DNA of 64,000 bases from Acidobacteriaceae bacterium (GTDB taxonomy: Bacteria; Acidobacteriota; Terriglobia; Terriglobales; Acidobacteriaceae), in contig PLCO01000053.1 of the NCBI GenBank assembly GCA_003134815.1, positions 25,214-89,213 of the forward strand, written 5' to 3'. This document shows positions 8,483-18,672 of the stretch, in pieces. The notes under the pieces are model-generated. The model worked only from the letters and a program-made list of their open reading frames with translations, was not told the DNA's origin and did not search any database. Within the stretch, counting starts at the first letter, position 1; every line of letters starts with the position of its first letter. Both the position numbers and the translations under genes were made by a program.

Positions 8483-11400
8483 TCCACCGAAACATGACCG
8501 ACCGAAACATGATTGACCGGAAATCGAAAAACCGGAAAACGACGCTCCGCAGGCCGGTCGTGGCCGCCCTGGGTCTGGTTTTTCTTGCTGCCGCTGTTGT
8601 TCCCGCCTCGGCAACCGATGCGCCACGCTCCTTCTCGCTTTCCACCACGCGAACTTTCGCGCCGGGCGAGAGCGTGAAGTTCCAGCTCATTGCTCGCAAC
8701 GTGCCGGAGCTTGAGTTCCGCGTCTACAAGGTGCGCGATGCAGAGAAGTTTTTCGCCGGACTCAAAGATCCGCACAGCTTCGGCGTGCAGAACTACGCGC
8801 CACAGGAGCAAATCGACCAGGAGACCTTTGTGGAGCGCCTGCACGACTTCAAGGCCCACCTCTGGTTTCTTATGCGGCACTTCTTTCGTGGCCAATTTAC
8901 CGACGATGCGCGCGACAACTTCCGCGAGCAACAAGCCAAGCTGGGCAAGCGCAGCCAGGTCGTGGGCGCGACCCAGTTCGCGCAGATTCCCCTGCTCAAT
9001 CCGAGCCAACTGGTGGCGCGCTGGAAGCTCGAAACGCCGCCCGCACTGGTCAGCGACACGCAACAGTTGCCCATTGATGGCTTGAGCGAGGGCGTCTACC
9101 TGATTGAGGCCACCGACGGCACGTATAAGGCATACACCGTCGCCATCGTCACCTCCATCGCAGTCGTGGAGCGGACGAGCGGCTCGCGCGCCGATCTCTA
9201 TGTTGCCGATCGCAAGTCCGGCGCGCCCGTTGCCAATGCGGACGTTGTGCTTTGGGCTAACGGTCAGCTCCAGTCGTCCGGCAAAACCGGCGGCGATGGA
9301 CTGGCCTCGCTCACCATGACGATTCGCGGCGGCGCGCAGGGAGCGGCACCGGAGAACGTGTGGATACTGGCGCGCCACGGAACTGACGCTGCACTGGTCA
9401 CGCCCTGGAGCTATAACTTTTCGGGCGACGGAACGCAGACGGAGAATTCGTATCTCTACACCGACAGGCCAGTTTACAGGCCTGGCGACAGCGTGCACAT
9501 CAAGTGCATCGTGCGCAATCAACAGAACGACACGCTGGTACTACCCGGCCCGCAGACGGTCACGCTCGTCGTTCAAGGGCCTGAGAACAAGGAAGTGCTC
9601 CGAAAGCAGTTGACGCTCTCGGCCCACGGAACGATTGCCGCGGATCTGAACCTTGGATCCGATGCTGATCTGGGCTACTACTCCGTTTCTCTTGCCGAGC
9701 AGAACATAGGCGGCACCGGCAGCTTCTACGTCGAGGATTACAAGAAGCCTGAGTATCAGGTCACCGTGACGCCGTCCACGCCGCGCGTACTGCAAGGCAA
9801 CTCGATTCAGGCCACGATCAACGCGCGATATTTCTTCGGCGAGCCGGTCGCGGGCGCCAAGGTCACCTACGTCGTGCACACGTCCACTCATTATTGGTGG
9901 GATCAGAACGATCAGGACGAAAACGGAGACGCTGCGGACGCAAACTCCGATACATCGGACGATTCCGACGAGCCCGACGATGCTTACGACCAGACCGAGC
10001 AGCAGGAGCACCAGGGCATGCTCGATGCGAACGGTCACCTCACCGTTACGCTGCCGACCCGAGTCGACGGCAAGCACACCGATCAGGACTATCGCATCGA
10101 GGCGCGCGTGACAGACGCTGCCAATCGCGAGGTCGCGGGCCACTCCACCGTGCTGGCCACTTACGGATCGTTCCGCGTGAGCGTGGAGCCAACGAATTAT
10201 GTAGTCCAGGCAGGACAGCCCGTGCGTGTCAAGATCACCGCGAAGGATTACGACAACAAACCCGTGCAGACTCAGGTCCATATCGCCGCCGCACTGGAGA
10301 CGTGGGATTCCGTAACTCACCAACGTACGGATACCTCTGCGGCAAGCAAAGATGCGCCGACCGGCGCCGACGGAACCGTTCTGGTCGATCTGCCTTTGAG
10401 CGGCAGCGGCGATTTTGAAGTGAAGGCCACTGCTCAAACTCCGGAGAATCGCACCGTCGAAGACTCCACCTATGTCTGGGTCTGGAACGGCTCAGGCTCC
10501 TGGTACCAGACCAACGCGCAGGCGCAGATCGTCGCCGACAAGAAATCCTACAGCGTAGGCGATACGGCGCACCTGCTGCTGGTAACAGGCCTGGCAGAAT
10601 CGTGGGCGGTCGTCACCACTGAGGGCAAAAGCGTGCAGTCGCGGCAACTCATCCATTTAACCAGCGCGAGCGCTGCCTTCGATGTCCCCATCACGCAGCA
10701 GGCGCAGCCAAACCTCATCGTAACCGCGGTCATTGTCCACGACGATCAGTTGATGACGGCGCAAAAGAGCCTCAGTGTGCCGCTTGTCGAACGAACGCTC
10801 ACCGTTACGGCTACGCCCAGCAAGACTCAGTACGAACCAGGAGAAGCGGCCAGCTACGACGTGTTTGCAGTTGATTCCGCGGGCAAGCCTGTGCAGACCG
10901 ACCTGAGCTTCGGCGTTGTCGACGAGGCGCTTTACTCCGTGCGGCCCGACACGACTCCAGACATCGTCAATTCGTTTTACCCCAAGCGCTACGTGTATCT
11001 CGATCCGCAGACCTCCTTTGATTTCTTCTTCTCGGGCGAGGCAGGCACCAAGAGTCCGCTGCTCGCCGATCTGGCGAACGGCCTCTATCATCCGCGGATG
11101 GCGCAGGTAAAACCAGGCTCCGATCTGGTTGTCCCCAAGGTGCGCAAGGCATTTCCCGATACCGCCTACTGGAATCCCAGCGTGCAAACTGGCGCCAACG
11201 GCCACGCGCGCGTCACATTCAACTTCCCTGACGCGCTGACCACATGGCGCACTACCATCCGTGCCATGACCGACGATGGCAAAGCCGGCGGCGTAGTTGT
11301 GCGTGTGCTTGTGCGCAAGAATTTGATTGTGCGCCTGGCTGCGCCGCGCTTCTTCCGCCAGGGCGACGAAACGGTGCTGCGCGTTATCGCGCACAACTAT

Positions 11401-13236
11401 CTGGCGACAGCCAAAGACGTAACCTTCGCGCTTGATGTGAGTGGAGTGGACGTGCTGAGCGGCCAGACGCAGAAGGTCACCATTCCCGCCAATGCCGAAA
11501 GCTACGTCGACTGGCGCGTGAAGGCACGCACGATCGGCAACGCCGATCTCACTGCCAAGGCCCTCACCAACGAAGAATCGGACGCGCTCGAGATGACGCT
11601 GCCGATTCTGCCGTACGGCGTGCAGCAAAGTGCCGACGGAGCTGGCGTTGTCTTCTCAGGCTCAGGGCAAAACCAGTGGTCGTTCAGCTATCCGGCAAAA
11701 TCGGACCCGGGATCGCGCTCGCTCACTGTCACTGTCGCGCCCTCCATCGCTGGAACCGTCTTCGATGCTCTCGATTACCTCACTGGCTATCCGTGGGGCT
11801 GCACCGAGCAAACGATGTCTGGCTTCCTGCCCGACTTGATCGTTGCCCAGTCTGTCGACAAGCTGCATATCAAATCGCCGATTGATCGAAAGACGCTGAA
11901 CGACGAGGTCAGCGCCGGGATTGAGCGGCTCTACAGCTATCAGCACGACGATGGCGGTTGGGGCTGGTGGCAGGACGATCCCAGTCTCGTCTTCATGACC
12001 GCTTACGTTGTAAGCGGTTTGGGACAGGCCAAAGCGGCTGGCTACACCATCGACGACGATCGTCTCACCCGTGCGCGCAACTGGCTGCTGTCGACGCTGG
12101 CCGCGCACCCCGACATGATTCCCGATCTGCGCGCGTATACGGTTTACGCATTGGCCACCACCGGCGGCGCACCCAAGGACGCGCTCGACGAAACATGGGC
12201 GAGTACCGACAAGCTCAGTGACGAAGGGCTTGCGCTCACCGGGCTGGCTCTCGATGCGGCCGGCGATGCAAGAGCGCACCAAGCCGCGGTGCTTCTCGAA
12301 AAGAAGGCCCACACAACCGACGTGGATGCATCCTGGCAAGGCAATTACGACGGCATGATGGATTTCTACGATGACACTTCGCCCGAAACCACTGCCTTTG
12401 CGCTCAAGCTTCTCATCCGGCAGGATCGCTCCAGCGGCTTGATGCCCAAGGCTGCGCGCTGGCTCACTGAGCATCGCGAGGGCGACTACTGGTACTCGAC
12501 GAAACAAACTTCGATGGTCATCCAGGGCCTCACCGATTACCTTGCGCTGAGCGGCGAATTGGCCAACACATCAGACGTCGAAGTTCTGGTGAACGGAACC
12601 AGCGTAGGCAAACGCCACTTTGGTCCGGAGGACGCCTTCGCGGCGCCATGGCAAATCAAGGTTCCCGCGGCGCAAGCCACGAGTGGCGGCCAGATCACAA
12701 TCCGCAAGAGCGGCAATGGCATTACCTACTGGTCCGCCCAGAACAATTGGTACTCCGCCGATCAAAAATCCTTCCAGCAGGGCCAGCTCGCGCTCAACAT
12801 CACGCGCGATTACTACCTGCTGCAAAAGCGCCAGGATAAGCCAACCGATCCCATCACCTACGACTTGGTCCCGCTCAAAGGCCCGGTCCATATTGGGGAC
12901 ATCATTGCCGTCAAGCTGGCGCTCAACGGGACAGCATGGAAGTATTTGCAGGCTCAGGACCCCATCCCGGCAGGCACGGAGTTCCTGTCAAACCCCGGCC
13001 TCTACACGCTGAATAACAAGCCCGATTGGTGGGCCGAACTCTTCACGCGCGAGGAGTTCCGCGACGACCGCGCCGCGTTCTTTAACACAGATTTCAGCGC
13101 GCGGACTCAGTACGTCTACCTGCTCGAAGTCGACAATTCCGGCTTATTCCAGATCAGCCCCGCGCAGGCCGGACCCATGTACCAATCGAACGTCCAGACA
13201 ACCACCGACCCCGCAACGCTGGAGGTGCAGCCGTGA
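8479..13236 (+). CDS. Alpha-2-macroglobulin family protein with thioester (YfaS-like)
   Basis: A 1585-residue periplasmic protease trap. Order: basic N-terminus and signal peptide (about 1-45, ending ASA), N-terminal macroglobulin domains, an MG2-type repeat near residue 327 ('[15 protein letters not shown]'), more MG domains, the A2M core near 890 ('[17 protein letters not shown]'), then the thioester motif 'GCTEQ' with Cys1108. The thioester-domain helices ('HDDGGWGWW') and a C-terminal bait-receptor-like part follow. The intact Cys-x-x-Gln means it should link covalently to proteases that cut it. No lipobox is visible, so it is soluble or anchored by partners. An acidic insert (about 473-514) interrupts one MG domain. 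Start 8479 is chosen for GAGGA and the ATGA overlap. Confidence 0.92.
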   Translation: MIHRNMTDRNMIDRKSKNRKTTLRRPVVAALGLVFLAAAVVPASATDAPRSFSLSTTRTFAPGESVKFQLIARNVPELEFRVYKVRDAEKFFAGLKDPHSFGVQNYAPQEQIDQETFVERLHDFKAHLWFLMRHFFRGQFTDDARDNFREQQAKLGKRSQVVGATQFAQIPLLNPSQLVARWKLETPPALVSDTQQLPIDGLSEGVYLIEATDGTYKAYTVAIVTSIAVVERTSGSRADLYVADRKSGAPVANADVVLWANGQLQSSGKTGGDGLASLTMTIRGGAQGAAPENVWILARHGTDAALVTPWSYNFSGDGTQTENSYLYTDRPVYRPGDSVHIKCIVRNQQNDTLVLPGPQTVTLVVQGPENKEVLRKQLTLSAHGTIAADLNLGSDADLGYYSVSLAEQNIGGTGSFYVEDYKKPEYQVTVTPSTPRVLQGNSIQATINARYFFGEPVAGAKVTYVVHTSTHYWWDQNDQDENGDAADANSDTSDDSDEPDDAYDQTEQQEHQGMLDANGHLTVTLPTRVDGKHTDQDYRIEARVTDAANREVAGHSTVLATYGSFRVSVEPTNYVVQAGQPVRVKITAKDYDNKPVQTQVHIAAALETWDSVTHQRTDTSAASKDAPTGADGTVLVDLPLSGSGDFEVKATAQTPENRTVEDSTYVWVWNGSGSWYQTNAQAQIVADKKSYSVGDTAHLLLVTGLAESWAVVTTEGKSVQSRQLIHLTSASAAFDVPITQQAQPNLIVTAVIVHDDQLMTAQKSLSVPLVERTLTVTATPSKTQYEPGEAASYDVFAVDSAGKPVQTDLSFGVVDEALYSVRPDTTPDIVNSFYPKRYVYLDPQTSFDFFFSGEAGTKSPLLADLANGLYHPRMAQVKPGSDLVVPKVRKAFPDTAYWNPSVQTGANGHARVTFNFPDALTTWRTTIRAMTDDGKAGGVVVRVLVRKNLIVRLAAPRFFRQGDETVLRVIAHNYLATAKDVTFALDVSGVDVLSGQTQKVTIPANAESYVDWRVKARTIGNADLTAKALTNEESDALEMTLPILPYGVQQSADGAGVVFSGSGQNQWSFSYPAKSDPGSRSLTVTVAPSIAGTVFDALDYLTGYPWGCTEQTMSGFLPDLIVAQSVDKLHIKSPIDRKTLNDEVSAGIERLYSYQHDDGGWGWWQDDPSLVFMTAYVVSGLGQAKAAGYTIDDDRLTRARNWLLSTLAAHPDMIPDLRAYTVYALATTGGAPKDALDETWASTDKLSDEGLALTGLALDAAGDARAHQAAVLLEKKAHTTDVDASWQGNYDGMMDFYDDTSPETTAFALKLLIRQDRSSGLMPKAARWLTEHREGDYWYSTKQTSMVIQGLTDYLALSGELANTSDVEVLVNGTSVGKRHFGPEDAFAAPWQIKVPAAQATSGGQITIRKSGNGITYWSAQNNWYSADQKSFQQGQLALNITRDYYLLQKRQDKPTDPITYDLVPLKGPVHIGDIIAVKLALNGTAWKYLQAQDPIPAGTEFLSNPGLYTLNNKPDWWAELFTREEFRDDRAAFFNTDFSARTQYVYLLEVDNSGLFQISPAQAGPMYQSNVQTTTDPATLEVQP

Positions 13237-14126
13237 ACGATGTTGCAGCCACCAACATTTTCAATGATCTTTTTCGCCGCCTTCGGCTGAGCCTGGCGTG
13301 GGTCGCAGCCCAGTTCTGGGCCACGCTCCTGCTCATTCTCGCGGGCGCAGCCTGGACGCGTTTGCCCGACAGATATGCGTGGCAAGTGGGGATCACATTA
13401 TTTGTGCCGCTGGTTTTGCTTGCTGCGGCTCTGCTGCTGCAGGCCGGTACCATGCGCAAGCTCCTCAACGTTGAGCAAAAGGATGACCGAAAGCGCACTT
13501 CCCTGGTCATCGGCACGCTCACGCTTCTGGTCTGGGCAGCGATTTTCTGGGCCGCGTGGGCGCTTCTGGACTGGTGCAGCGATCAGGTTCCCGAGTGGGC
13601 CGGCTATCTGAATTCGCGCGCATCGGCTCAGATGCGGGCCACGCTCTTCACCTACGATCACATTCAAAGTTGGCTCACGATCCTTATCTGGATCTTCCGC
13701 TGGATCGCGGTACCCGCAAAAGTAATTCCATACGCGATGTCTACCGCGCAGTGGGGCTGGCGATTGCCGTGGCGAAGGATCATCCCCCTGCTGTTCAACT
13801 GGCGTTGGTGGCTGGCGGCTGTCGTTGCCGCCCTACTCGCTGTGCTGTGGCCGAGTCATTTCTTCACGAGCCTGCCGCAGGGGACCGTGTCGCATCAGGT
13901 CTGGGCAGTCATGCTCAAGCTCGTCGGAGCGTATCTGCTGGCAATTGTCTGCTGGATTTTCTTGTTAGCGTGGTGCGCAGTGCTGTTGAGTCGTAACACG
14001 CCTGCCGCGGAGAAGCCTGATGATGACTGGCTCGTCCCGGTTCCCGTTGGTTCCGGCCCGCTGGGCGAAGATTCCGTGAAGCTACCGCTGCCCGAGCGCG
14101 GCAACGACTCCGGCGGGAACCCCTGA
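13233..14126 (+). CDS. Multi-pass membrane protein of the macroglobulin operon
   Basis: A 297-residue protein with about six membrane segments (roughly 18-42, 51-70, 90-112, 147-170, 185-205 and 222-247) and a polar C-terminal tail of ~40 residues. I do not recognise the family. It starts with GTG overlapping the macroglobulin stop (GTGA), with GGAGG eight bases upstream, so it is translationally coupled and presumably made with the macroglobulin. It could anchor or localise that protein, or move a ligand; nothing in the sequence decides. Its last 45 bases overlap the 3' end of the convergent SpoIID gene. Confidence 0.75.
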   Translation: MNDVAATNIFNDLFRRLRLSLAWVAAQFWATLLLILAGAAWTRLPDRYAWQVGITLFVPLVLLAAALLLQAGTMRKLLNVEQKDDRKRTSLVIGTLTLLVWAAIFWAAWALLDWCSDQVPEWAGYLNSRASAQMRATLFTYDHIQSWLTILIWIFRWIAVPAKVIPYAMSTAQWGWRLPWRRIIPLLFNWRWWLAAVVAALLAVLWPSHFFTSLPQGTVSHQVWAVMLKLVGAYLLAIVCWIFLLAWCAVLLSRNTPAAEKPDDDWLVPVPVGSGPLGEDSVKLPLPERGNDSGGNP

Positions 14127-15950
14127 CCTAAGCCAATCGAGCACCAGCGCGCGCCCATAGCGCGTGAGCAGTTGCGCCGCATACCACTCGGCTGCGCGAT
14201 GCGCGGCAGCCGATTCCGCCTCACTTGCTGCGTGCGGCAGTGTGGCGTCGTCGGCATCGGGAGTCAGCGCGGGCGCGGATTTTTTCTCAGCCTGCGAGCT
14301 CGCCCTGCCGTCGGCCTCGCTCCAAACCTCCACCAAACCTTCGCGCAGCCACAGGGGCGCGCGCGGTCCTGCTTGCTGCTCCACCAGCGCATGCAGAAAT
14401 TCGTGGCGCATGGTGCCCGCCAATAGGTGCCGCGCGGCAAGCGTTCGCAGTGGCTGCGTTCCGATCCAGTCGCCCTCGGTGAAAGCCGCGACCCAGCCGG
14501 GCGCGAACGTGGCATCACGAAAAGCCGGCGTGGACGCAAATGCACGAACAGTAAATGACCCGGTCGCATGCAATCCGGACTGCTCCGCCGCCTCCGCCTG
14601 TGCGCGATTCAGATCCGGCACATACGCCGCATCACCCGCATCAAGAGATTCAAGAACAAATCCGTCGCCCGCGAATTTGCTCCACTCGCGCCCGGTCGTT
14701 TCATCGGCGGCGCGCGTCCCCGGAAAATACTGTGCCAAGATTTCCTGTGCCGAATGCCCCTGTTGCGCCATCGCAGCCGCGCCTTTCTGGCAAAGGCCAA
14801 CGCCATGGCCCCATCCGCGCCCATGAAACGTGAAATGGTCGCCCTGGCGGCTCACCTCGAACCATGTGCTGGGAATTCGATTCCATCCCAGCGACTCGCC
14901 AACCACCAGCCGGAAGTCATCAGCGCCAATCTCGTGGCCGTCGACTTTAACCGTCACTGCGCGGCCCGACTCGCCACGCTGCGCGACGCTGAGGTCTTGC
15001 CATCCCGGAGCGACGAGCCCGTGCGCAGCCAATGCGGCTGTCAAATCAGCGCGCGAAATCTCCGCAGCCCACTCCCTGCCGCCGTCGGCCGTGCAGAATC
15101 GATCAGGCTGCGAGGGCAAATAGGGAACCGGTTTGGCGTGCGGCCAAATCTCCGTCGGCAAAGCAGTCCGCCCGCCGCAGTCCTTTCCGAAATAGGCGAG
15201 TGCTCGCTGCGAGCGAAACCACAACGTCTCGCCGCCCGTCGCCAGCGTGGCCGCGTGCGCTTGGGCTCCACGCTCGCCATTGCCGCCCCAATGCAAAAGC
15301 TGGCAGTGAGTGGAGTCGCACAGATCGTAGTCCGCATGTCCGTGTGCCTCGTGCAACGCAAAACTCCGCACCACGATCGCCAGCGCCCTCAGCGATTCGG
15401 CGCTATCGGCCGCGCCGCTTTCGCTCGCCACCACTCGCTCCACATAGCTCTCTACAGGCAGCGTCACCACGATGACCAGCACTCCCGCATGTGCCGCGAT
15501 CGACACAGGATTGTGCAGCGTGACGGTTTCGCCATGCGCAGTGAGCGTTATCTGGTCGGCAACCCAAACGCGTGTCGCATTTTCTTTTCGGCCTGCTGCC
15601 GTCAGCATCAGCGCATCTCCGTCGGCGCGAATAGCCGCCGGTTGAGTAAATGTCAGCATCGCGCAGTCGGCGCAGGTTCGTAAAGCGATTCTTCGATCCG
15701 GTCCGGCGGCCGTGAGCACCACTTCGCGATCATGCCACAGCGTCCACATTCCCACGCGCAGAGTCTCTCGCGTGGGCTCCGGTGCTTTTCGCGCTGTCTC
15801 CGCAGCGGTCACGGCCGCCTGCGGCGCCGGCTGCACGCCGGACCACGCCACGCTAGACCAGGCCACGCCGCCCGCTGCGAGCAGGTTCACCAGCGATCGC
15901 GCAATCCACTGTCGGTTCGCGGCTGGTCGGGTCACGGACGGTCTGTTCAA
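14082..15950 (-). CDS. SpoIID/LytB-domain protein fused to a HExxH peptidase-like domain (DUF2300/YfaQ-like)
   Basis: A 622-residue exported protein with a signal-anchor at about 16-38. SpoIID/LytB signatures cover about 60-412: 'LPVESYVERVVASESG' with the expected catalytic Glu177, and 'GRGWGHGVGLCQKG' (378-390). SpoIID enzymes are lytic transglycosylases acting on peptidoglycan stripped of stem peptides. The C-terminal third adds a second domain with 'HEFLH' (516-520) and 'WLREGLVE' about 17 residues later, a gluzincin-like arrangement (His, His, Glu). It is coupled to the upstream penicillin-binding protein by ATGA. Genomic pairing with a macroglobulin recalls E. coli yfaQ-yfaS. Activity of the peptidase part is inferred from motif only. 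Confidence 0.82.
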   Translation of the reverse strand: MNRPSVTRPAANRQWIARSLVNLLAAGGVAWSSVAWSGVQPAPQAAVTAAETARKAPEPTRETLRVGMWTLWHDREVVLTAAGPDRRIALRTCADCAMLTFTQPAAIRADGDALMLTAAGRKENATRVWVADQITLTAHGETVTLHNPVSIAAHAGVLVIVVTLPVESYVERVVASESGAADSAESLRALAIVVRSFALHEAHGHADYDLCDSTHCQLLHWGGNGERGAQAHAATLATGGETLWFRSQRALAYFGKDCGGRTALPTEIWPHAKPVPYLPSQPDRFCTADGGREWAAEISRADLTAALAAHGLVAPGWQDLSVAQRGESGRAVTVKVDGHEIGADDFRLVVGESLGWNRIPSTWFEVSRQGDHFTFHGRGWGHGVGLCQKGAAAMAQQGHSAQEILAQYFPGTRAADETTGREWSKFAGDGFVLESLDAGDAAYVPDLNRAQAEAAEQSGLHATGSFTVRAFASTPAFRDATFAPGWVAAFTEGDWIGTQPLRTLAARHLLAGTMRHEFLHALVEQQAGPRAPLWLREGLVEVWSEADGRASSQAEKKSAPALTPDADDATLPHAASEAESAAAHRAAEWYAAQLLTRYGRALVLDWLRSGVPAGVVAALGQR

Positions 15951-16879
15951 GGCTTCTCCAAGGGAGCGTCGGCCAAAATCTCTCCGGCCACATGCGCCGC
16001 GTCTGCGCCCCGGCCTGCCGGCAGATACACAACGATCACAACCTTTGGCTTTTCCGCCGGCGCGATGCCCGCAAACCAGCCGTGCGACTGGCTCAATGCG
16101 ATGCCCGCCGCTGTTCCTGTCTTGCCCATCACCGCAACGCCGCCTAAACTCGCCTGCCCAGCCATGCCGAAGCTGGCTGAGTCCTCAAGCCCCGCGCGCA
16201 CCACTTGAGTTGCATCCGAATCAGGGTGCGCGGCCATCTCTCGCGCCAGCCAGCGATAGGCTACGCCCAGCTCCAGCGGCGTTACGCGCACACCCTCTAC
16301 TCCCAGCAGCGCCAGCTGTTCTGCGTCAACCGTCTCAGGCTCGCGAAACTCCGCGACCGCTTCGTCGTGCGCAAGGCCAGTCAATCCGACCAGACCCGTA
16401 GACTCAAGCAGACCTGTAGGCCGCAGCAATTGTTCCAGTTCTTCCGGGCGGAGCGTTCGCGCCACCGCAGCAAAATAGCTGTTACAAGACCACGTAAGCG
16501 CCTCGCGTGCATTGAAGGGCGGTGCGAGCGGATGCGTGCAGGTAAGCCTGTGGCCGGCGACTGCGAGTTGCCGATTGCACGCGACACGGCTTGCGGGATT
16601 CCAGCGGCCCGCGCTTACCAGTCCATATAGAACCAGAGGCTTCAGCGTCGATCCCGGCGCGGCCAGCGTTCGCGCAGCATCTTTCAGATCAGTCGCCGCT
16701 AGCAATCGATCACTCGCAATGTCGAGCACAATGATCCTTGCCTGCGGTGTCTCTCTCGCCGCGAGCTCGACGGCGCCTTGCCACGCCCGCACTCTGGTTT
16801 GGCAAACCGCGGCCTGCGTTCCAGACCGAACCGCCGCGAAAATGACCGCCAGGACAATCAACCGAATGATTCCGCGCAC
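15947..16879 (-). CDS. Penicillin-binding transpeptidase-domain protein
   Basis: About 310 residues. A signal peptide or anchor at the N-terminus is followed by one penicillin-binding transpeptidase domain. The three active-site motifs are present: S77-T-L-K ('PGSTLKP'), S131-C-N and K253-T-G ('MGKTGTA'). It has no glycosyltransferase or PASTA part, so it resembles a minimal transpeptidase or class-D-like acyl-enzyme. The reading frame continues upstream to ATG 17062, but that segment does not look like protein and overlaps the tRNA-Gly promoter. GTG 16879 gives a clean signal peptide, and ATG 16972 is a third choice. It is the first gene of a pair coupled to SpoIID. Confidence 0.82.
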   Translation of the reverse strand: MRGIIRLIVLAVIFAAVRSGTQAAVCQTRVRAWQGAVELAARETPQARIIVLDIASDRLLAATDLKDAARTLAAPGSTLKPLVLYGLVSAGRWNPASRVACNRQLAVAGHRLTCTHPLAPPFNAREALTWSCNSYFAAVARTLRPEELEQLLRPTGLLESTGLVGLTGLAHDEAVAEFREPETVDAEQLALLGVEGVRVTPLELGVAYRWLAREMAAHPDSDATQVVRAGLEDSASFGMAGQASLGGVAVMGKTGTAAGIALSQSHGWFAGIAPAEKPKVVIVVYLPAGRGADAAHVAGEILADAPLEKP

Positions 16880-17049
16880 ACCAGAAGTATCAACGATCCA
16901 CGCTCGAAATGAACAGTTCTCGAACCCTGTTCGCGGTCTCGCATCCCCGCAACCTGCCGCCCGGAGAATCATCGTTGTCGCCGCATCGGGAAAAGTCTCA
17001 CAGCCAATGCGCTGAGCGCCGCTGGCTCCGGGGCCATCGTGAATTGAGA

Positions 17050-17055
17050 TATACT
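17050..17055 (+). promoter_or_regulatory. Probable -10 box of tRNA-Gly
   Basis: TATACT lies 27 bases before the mature tRNA-Gly 5' end, the usual distance for a sigma-70 -10 element with a short 5' leader. No convincing -35 hexamer is seen 17 bases further upstream, so this rests on the hexamer and spacing alone. Confidence 0.35.
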
Positions 17056-17081
17056 TCATCACGTTGGCTCTGGCCCTCCCG

Positions 17082-17156
17082 GCGGGAGTAGTTCAGTGGC
17101 AGAACGTCAGCTTCCCAAGCTGAATGTCGCCGGTTCGATCCCGGTCTCCCGCTCCA
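17082..17156 (+). tRNA. tRNA-Gly (anticodon CCC), CCA encoded
   Basis: Acceptor stem GCGGGAG (17082-17088) pairs with CTCCCGC (17146-17152); discriminator T17153 and encoded CCA 17154-17156 follow. The anticodon stem TCAGC/GCTGA closes loop TTCCCAA, with anticodon CCC at 17114-17116, reading GGG. The T-arm is GCCGG-TTCGATC-CCGGT. It stands alone between the penicillin-binding protein gene and the glycosylase gene. Confidence 0.96.
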
Positions 17157-17192
17157 ATTGCTCATCAAGGCCGCCAATATCGCTTCCGCCGC

Positions 17193-17885
17193 TCACAACT
17201 CCGCCAGTCTCCGCGCCCGCTTAAAGACATTGAGCAGCATCGCGCGAGTCAGCTTGCCCGTGTTCGTATTCTGCAGTGACGGATGATAGCTGGCGATTGC
17301 GATCAACCCTCCCGGCAGTTTGTGCTCCGCTCCATGGGCAAAATCAAACCCAGCACGCCGTTTCAGCTCCGCCGTCCGCGCCACATGTCCCAGCAAGCCA
17401 TCGAACGCGATGCGCCCCAAACAAACCACAACACGCAAATCCGGGAGCAAGGCCATCTCCTGATCGAGCCATGGCGCGCAGTTGCGCAGTTCTTCCGGCG
17501 TCGGTTTATTGCCCGGCGGCGCGCAGCGCGCTACAGCCGTGATCCAAAGCCCGTTCAGCTTCATCCCGTCATCGCGTGAAGCAGCTTTCGGCTGCGACGC
17601 AAACCCCGCTTCGTGCAGCACAGGATAAAGAAAGTCGCCCGATCCGTCGCCCGTGAATGGTCTTCCTGTTCGATTCGATCCGTGCGCCCCCGGCGCCAGT
17701 CCCAGGGCCATCACGCGCGCCTTCGGGTCGCCAAACGATGGCACCGGCCGTCCCCAATACTCCCAGTCCAAATAGGCCCGACGCCGCGTCCGTGCTACTT
17801 CGGTGCAGTGCACCCGCAACCGCGGGCAAAGCTCGCACGACACTATCCGCGTATTCAGCGCTGCAAGAGTTGTAGTCTCAGCCAT
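17193..17885 (-). CDS. Uracil-DNA glycosylase, family 5 (UdgB-type)
   Basis: A 230-residue DNA-repair glycosylase that removes uracil, and in this family often hypoxanthine or xanthine, from DNA. The N-terminal Cys pair of the Fe-S binding set is visible in 'SCELCPRL' (16-23), with further cysteines at 'RCAPPGN' and 'NCAPW'. Motif A is 'GLAPGAHGSNRTGR', typical of family 5, which lacks the catalytic Asp or Glu of families 1 and 4. Motif B is 'SYHPSLQNT'. Length and motif order fit UdgB. It is a single gene, transcribed toward tRNA-Gly. Confidence 0.92.
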   Translation of the reverse strand: MAETTTLAALNTRIVSCELCPRLRVHCTEVARTRRRAYLDWEYWGRPVPSFGDPKARVMALGLAPGAHGSNRTGRPFTGDGSGDFLYPVLHEAGFASQPKAASRDDGMKLNGLWITAVARCAPPGNKPTPEELRNCAPWLDQEMALLPDLRVVVCLGRIAFDGLLGHVARTAELKRRAGFDFAHGAEHKLPGGLIAIASYHPSLQNTNTGKLTRAMLLNVFKRARRLAEL

Positions 17886-17960
17886 GAGGGAATTTTACTT
17901 CCGCGCATCTGCGGCATCGCGACACCAGTGCCCTTTTTCACCGATCGCCGTATCCCGTCC

Positions 17961-18527
17961 TCAATACACGCCGGGGATCAATCGCTTCGTCGTCCTCATG
18001 TAATCCGCATATTCCTCGCCGAACGCATTTAGCAGCGCCGCCTCCTCCACATGAATCCGATACAACACGGCAATCGTGGGAAGAACGAAGACAGTCGCCA
18101 ATGAGGCCCAATTGTGCGTATGGATTCCTGCGGCCAGGAAGATGATCTCCATTCCCAAATAGGATGGGTGCCGGACCACCCGGTAGAGTCCCTTGCGCCG
18201 CACCGTTTGCGTGGAGCGGATGGCGACGTTGGCGCTGAATGACCTGCCAAGAGTCACTATGGCGGCAATGCGGACAACGAGGCCTGCCACGATGAGAACG
18301 AGAGCGGCGATTTGCAGAAAATGATGGGGGAATCTCATCTCCGAGCCGGGGAACGCCACCCGGCCCGCGGCAAAGAACGAGAACACGATGACCACCCAAA
18401 TAATGAGTTGAGTTCCGCGGTCGTGCAAGGTTCCCTGGACGCGCCGCGTCCGCGTGGCAATGGAAATCAAGGCTTCCAGGCCAACCCACCCGTAAAACAG
18501 CCACGGCCACAATGTTTCCGCGTTCAT
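17961..18527 (-). CDS. Isoprenylcysteine carboxylmethyltransferase-like membrane protein
   Basis: A 188-residue protein with four to five membrane segments and the C-terminal ICMT/PEMT signature: 'GLYRVVRHPSYLGMEIIFL' (about 115-133) followed near the end by 'EEAALLNAFGEEYADYMRTTKRLIPGVY'. These motifs bind S-adenosylmethionine and the acceptor in integral membrane methyltransferases. Bacterial members act on lipids or small hydrophobic substrates rather than prenylated proteins, and the real substrate is unknown. GGAGGCGACGGAGA lies just before the ATG. Divergent from the DJ-1 gene. Confidence 0.87.
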   Translation of the reverse strand: MNAETLWPWLFYGWVGLEALISIATRTRRVQGTLHDRGTQLIIWVVIVFSFFAAGRVAFPGSEMRFPHHFLQIAALVLIVAGLVVRIAAIVTLGRSFSANVAIRSTQTVRRKGLYRVVRHPSYLGMEIIFLAAGIHTHNWASLATVFVLPTIAVLYRIHVEEAALLNAFGEEYADYMRTTKRLIPGVY

Positions 18528-18672
18528 TCTCCGTCGCCTCCAAGAGTGTCCACGCAGTATACGCGTACCGTGATCTGTTCGGTCCTGCGCAGCGTGCCAC
18601 GCTCATCCACATTGATGGGGCCCGGCGTGCGCCCGCATTTTATGGCACACTTGGTGCAGAGGAATTCGCGCG

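Noticed and set aside
16880..17062. N-terminal extension of the penicillin-binding protein
   Set aside because: Composition is not protein-like, it precedes a clean signal peptide, and its start falls in the tRNA-Gly promoter region.
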